Origin: Stenocarpella maydis
Taxonomy: Eukaryota; Ascomycota; Sordariomycetes; Diaporthales; Diaporthaceae
DNA: 64,000 nt
Direction: 5' to 3'
Assembly: GCA_002270565.1 (NCBI GenBank)
Contig: NQMI01000006.1
Location: forward strand, 702,244-766,243
Positions 61,342-64,000 of the stretch are shown here, piece by piece. The first letter of the stretch is position 1. Each line of letters starts with the position of its first letter. The notes beneath the pieces are model-generated. The model saw nothing but the letters and a program-made list of their open reading frames with translations, did not search any database and was not told the origin of the DNA. The position numbers were made by a program, and so were the translations under genes.

Positions 61342-62485
61342 GGCCGAGGCTTCAGGGTGGTGTTGCAAGCAAGCAAGAGTGTCTGGTCAGCGAGGACGAC
61401 CAGCTGTGGTCGCGGGCAGTCCGGCACGCGATAGCCGCAGTGCTGTTGGCGAGGACACGGAGAGGAGTGGCCCGCAGGACCGGCTATTAGCTTCCGTGAG
61501 AGAGATGAGACTGAAGCAGGATGAATGTGGTCTGCCGTGCCGCACCTGCAACAGCTGGGCACCGCAGAGAGCTGGTGGGCTGAGAGCAGTGGTTGATGGG
61601 GACCCGGGGCGCAGCGCTGAGGCGACGGCCGAGATACCGGCCGCTGATCGGAGCAGTGAGGCATGGATCAGCTGCGCGCGCACCGGGGATGCACCGGCTC
61701 GCCGCGACACATGTGCAGCACTTCATGCGTGATGTCGCGGCTCGCAGCGGCAGGTAACTGGACTGGCCTCCATGTCTTGTGCAGGGTGGAACCTGTCTTG
61801 GCCCTGGGGCCACTTTACTCCTTGTCACTGGATCGTCTTGCCTGCTTGCTCCCAGCCGGCCCTCCCTTGATGCCATGTACACGGTAATGCGCAAGGCAGG
61901 AGTGGGGCTCCCTGCCGCCACGCCATCACTCGCAATGCGCCCATCATTGATGCGTTCGAGCCGGACCCTGAACAGACCAGAGGCTGGGCCGGCTGCCGTG
62001 CGTGGAGGAGCCGGACATGGCGTCTGGCGTCGCAGTCCTGCCGACAAGGGAACGTTCCATCCGCATGATAAGCTGCACCCGGGGCCTGCCACGGAGCTGA
62101 TCTTCCCCGTCAGGAGACAAGCCTGCTGCTTATCGTGGGTGCGGAGTAGGGAGCGGGGGATGTGATGGCCTCTTCAAATGTCGCCACCAGAACCGGCTGT
62201 CGTTGACCAGGCACCAGAGTCTATCGTGGCAAGGAATAGCTGCCGCTGTGTGTGGCAGAAGGGCCAGTTTACCAGTCGTAGGTAGCGCAGATAAGCCTTT
62301 CTGTGCTCTCTTCTTGGACTGTTGTTGCACCGCTGCTTCGATGAGGGGTCCAGTATACTGAGTAGTTACTAAACTAAGCGACAGCCGAGCTGCTTGCCTC
62401 TCGGACTGTGCATTTGTGCCACCTGGGGTTGTGAACCTGCACCTCAGCCTCACATGCCGCCGCCCTGTCGTGCAGTCTGCCCTCC
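61342..62485. other. Divergent spacer
   Basis: About 1.1 kb between the PhyH gene and the MFS sugar transporter, which are transcribed away from each other. Both promoters must lie here. No gene is seen. Confidence 0.45.
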
Positions 62486-64000
62486 ATGATCGACACTACC
62501 GGCCCCACATACAGCAGCCCATCCGTCCAGGCAATGGCAGAACGCAAGGACTCGCGAGGGATAGAGACGGCGCAGGCCACGAGCCACCAGCAGGGCGAGG
62601 CCGAGGACATCAAGCCCGCCGCGGGCACCATCACCCAGGTGCAGGGCGACTCGCACTTCTACGAGACCGTCACGGCTGCCCCGCTGAGCCCGTGGTCCAG
62701 GACGAGCCTCCAGCTGTACCTGATCCTGCTCGTCGCCGCCCTCAATGCCACCACGTCCGGTTTCGACGGTGTGAGTTGGCCAGCCCCAGGGTGCTGGTGT
62801 GGGTGTGTGTGTGCCCGTGGCTGACCCAAGACAACAACCAGTCCATCTTCAGCTCCATCAACGCCATGAAACAGTACCAGGCGTACTTCCACCACACAGA
62901 GCTCGGGTCAAGCACGGGAATGTGAGCCTGCGCGCGCCCCCCCCCCCCCCGCCCGGCAGAGAAACACGCAGCCGTGAGCCTCGCACCCTGACATGTGCGG
63001 CAGTATCTTCATGATCTATACCATCGGGAACATGGTCGGCTCCCTGTTTACCGGCCCCATCTGCGACTGGGCCGGCCGTCGGGCGGGCATGGGCATCGGG
63101 TCCGTCCTGATCATGGCTGGGGCGGCGGTGCAGACGGCGGCAAGGAACGACGCATACCTCCTGGGCGGGCGCTTCGTCCTGGGCTTTGGCGTCTCCATCG
63201 GCACCAGCGCTGCCCCGACGTATGCCCTCGAGCTCGCGCCTCCGCAGTGGCGGGCCAGGGTCGTCGGCTACTACAACACCTGTGAGTCCTGTCCTGTCCG
63301 CCGGGGAGGCCACGAGAGAGAGGATGCTGACCTGCAGCCCAGTCTTCTACACCGGCTCCATCCTGGCCACGGGCGTCGCGTACGCCTGCAACAAGGCCGA
63401 GGGCGAGCTGGCCTTCCGCCTCCCCCTGGCCCTGCAGCTCGTGCCGCCGCTCCTCATCATCACGGGGTGCTTCCTCATCCCCGAGTCGCCGCGCTGGCTG
63501 ACCATGTGGGGCAGGCGGGAGCAGGCGGCCCGGGTCCTCGCCAGGTACCACGGCGGCGGCGACCCGGAGCACCCGGTGGTGAGGCTGGAGCTGCGCGAGT
63601 TCGAGCAGGGCATCGAGCGGCAGCGGGCCTCGGGCATCCTCAACTTCTGGCCCCTCGTCAGCACCCACAACGCCCGCTGGCGCTTCCTCATGATGGCCCT
63701 CATGTCCGTCTTCGCCCAGCTCTCGGGCAACTCGGTGCTCACCTACTACCTCCCGTCCATGTACACCCTCCTCGGCGTCACCTCGACCGAGCGCCGCCTC
63801 CTCCTGACCTTTATGAACTCGATCGTCTCGTGCGCCGGCGCCGTGGCCGGGTCCGCCACCAACGACGCCATCGGCAGGCGGACCAAGCTCTGGGCCGGCA
63901 GCATCGTGCTCGCGGGCCTGTTCGCCGGCGTGACCGGCTTCTCGAGCCGCTTCGAGCGCGGGGCGGACCCGGGCCCCGCCATGAGCAACGGCGGCGTGGC
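62486..64000 (+). CDS. MFS sugar transporter (partial, runs off the window)
   Basis: Exons 62486-62770, 62842-62921, 63004-63281 and 63343 to the window end; phases agree. After a hydrophilic N-terminus (ATG 62486, or 62534 at MAERKD) come TM1 (SLQLYLILLVAALNATTSGFDG), SIFSSINAMKQYQAYF, then IGNMVGSLFTGPICDWAGRRAGM with the sugar-porter GRR signature. GRFVLGFGVSIGTSAAPTYALELAPPQWR and LIPESPRWL, the PESPRW motif after TM6, follow. QLSGNSVLTYYLPSMYTLLG and DAIGRRTKL lie in the second half. This is the fungal lactose/hexose-type sugar porter group; the transported sugar cannot be told. About one third of the protein lies beyond the right edge. The neighbouring PhyH gene is divergent. Confidence 0.92.

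Overview
The window is nuclear DNA of a filamentous ascomycete (Pezizomycotina; probably Sordariomycetes, an inference from the gene families). The evidence is many short introns (about 50-170 bp, GT..AG, often with CTAAC/CTGAC-like branch sites), a fungal alpha-1,3-glucan synthase, fungal carbohydrate-active enzymes, a fungal-type SET-only protein and 2EXR/F-box-like proteins. I reconstructed 19 coding genes (the last one runs off the right end) and two broken genes. Exon joins were chosen by reading-frame continuity and family conservation.

Left part (1-19 kb): a secreted GH7 endoglucanase (359-1618, +); 5.2 kb without a gene; a four-exon alpha-1,3-glucan synthase of 2372 aa (6834-14124, +); a convergent secreted GH18 hydrolase only 189 bp away (14314-15488, -); and an APC-family amino-acid permease (16925-18842, -).

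Middle part (19-49 kb): moderate or low GC, gene-sparse and decayed in places. It holds a broken glycosyltransferase-like type II membrane protein (about 21242-22365, -), a CYP7/CYP8-like P450 (24801-26605, +), a 2EXR/F-box-like protein, a small PIPK-domain kinase-like protein, a 692-aa protein of unknown function, an anion:cation-symporter-type MFS transporter with a 40-nt microexon, a SET-domain protein whose start codon lies in a minisatellite, a Kex2-type cysteine-rich secreted peptide precursor, a small poly-Asn protein, an unknown acidic protein, an F-box gene broken by two in-frame stops, and a FAD-dependent oxidoreductase. Two of the three premature stops in this part are explained by C-to-T change in a CpA context, as in repeat-induced point mutation (RIP).

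Right part (49-64 kb): a secreted DUF4360 protein, then a GC-rich stretch with an unknown protein frameshifted at a C7 run, a secreted GH2 hydrolase with an apparent frameshift just after its nucleophile motif, a PhyH-type Fe(II)/2-oxoglutarate dioxygenase, and the first two thirds of an MFS sugar transporter. The assembly has one N inside a G run (60280), so homopolymer errors are a live alternative for the frameshifts.

I saw no ribosomal RNA, tRNA, CRISPR array or intact transposon. No coherent new multi-gene system is evident. The strongest leads are the processed 8-cysteine peptide (40728-41149), the CYP7/8-like P450, the small PIPK-like protein beside an unknown 692-aa protein, and the RIP-like inactivated genes.
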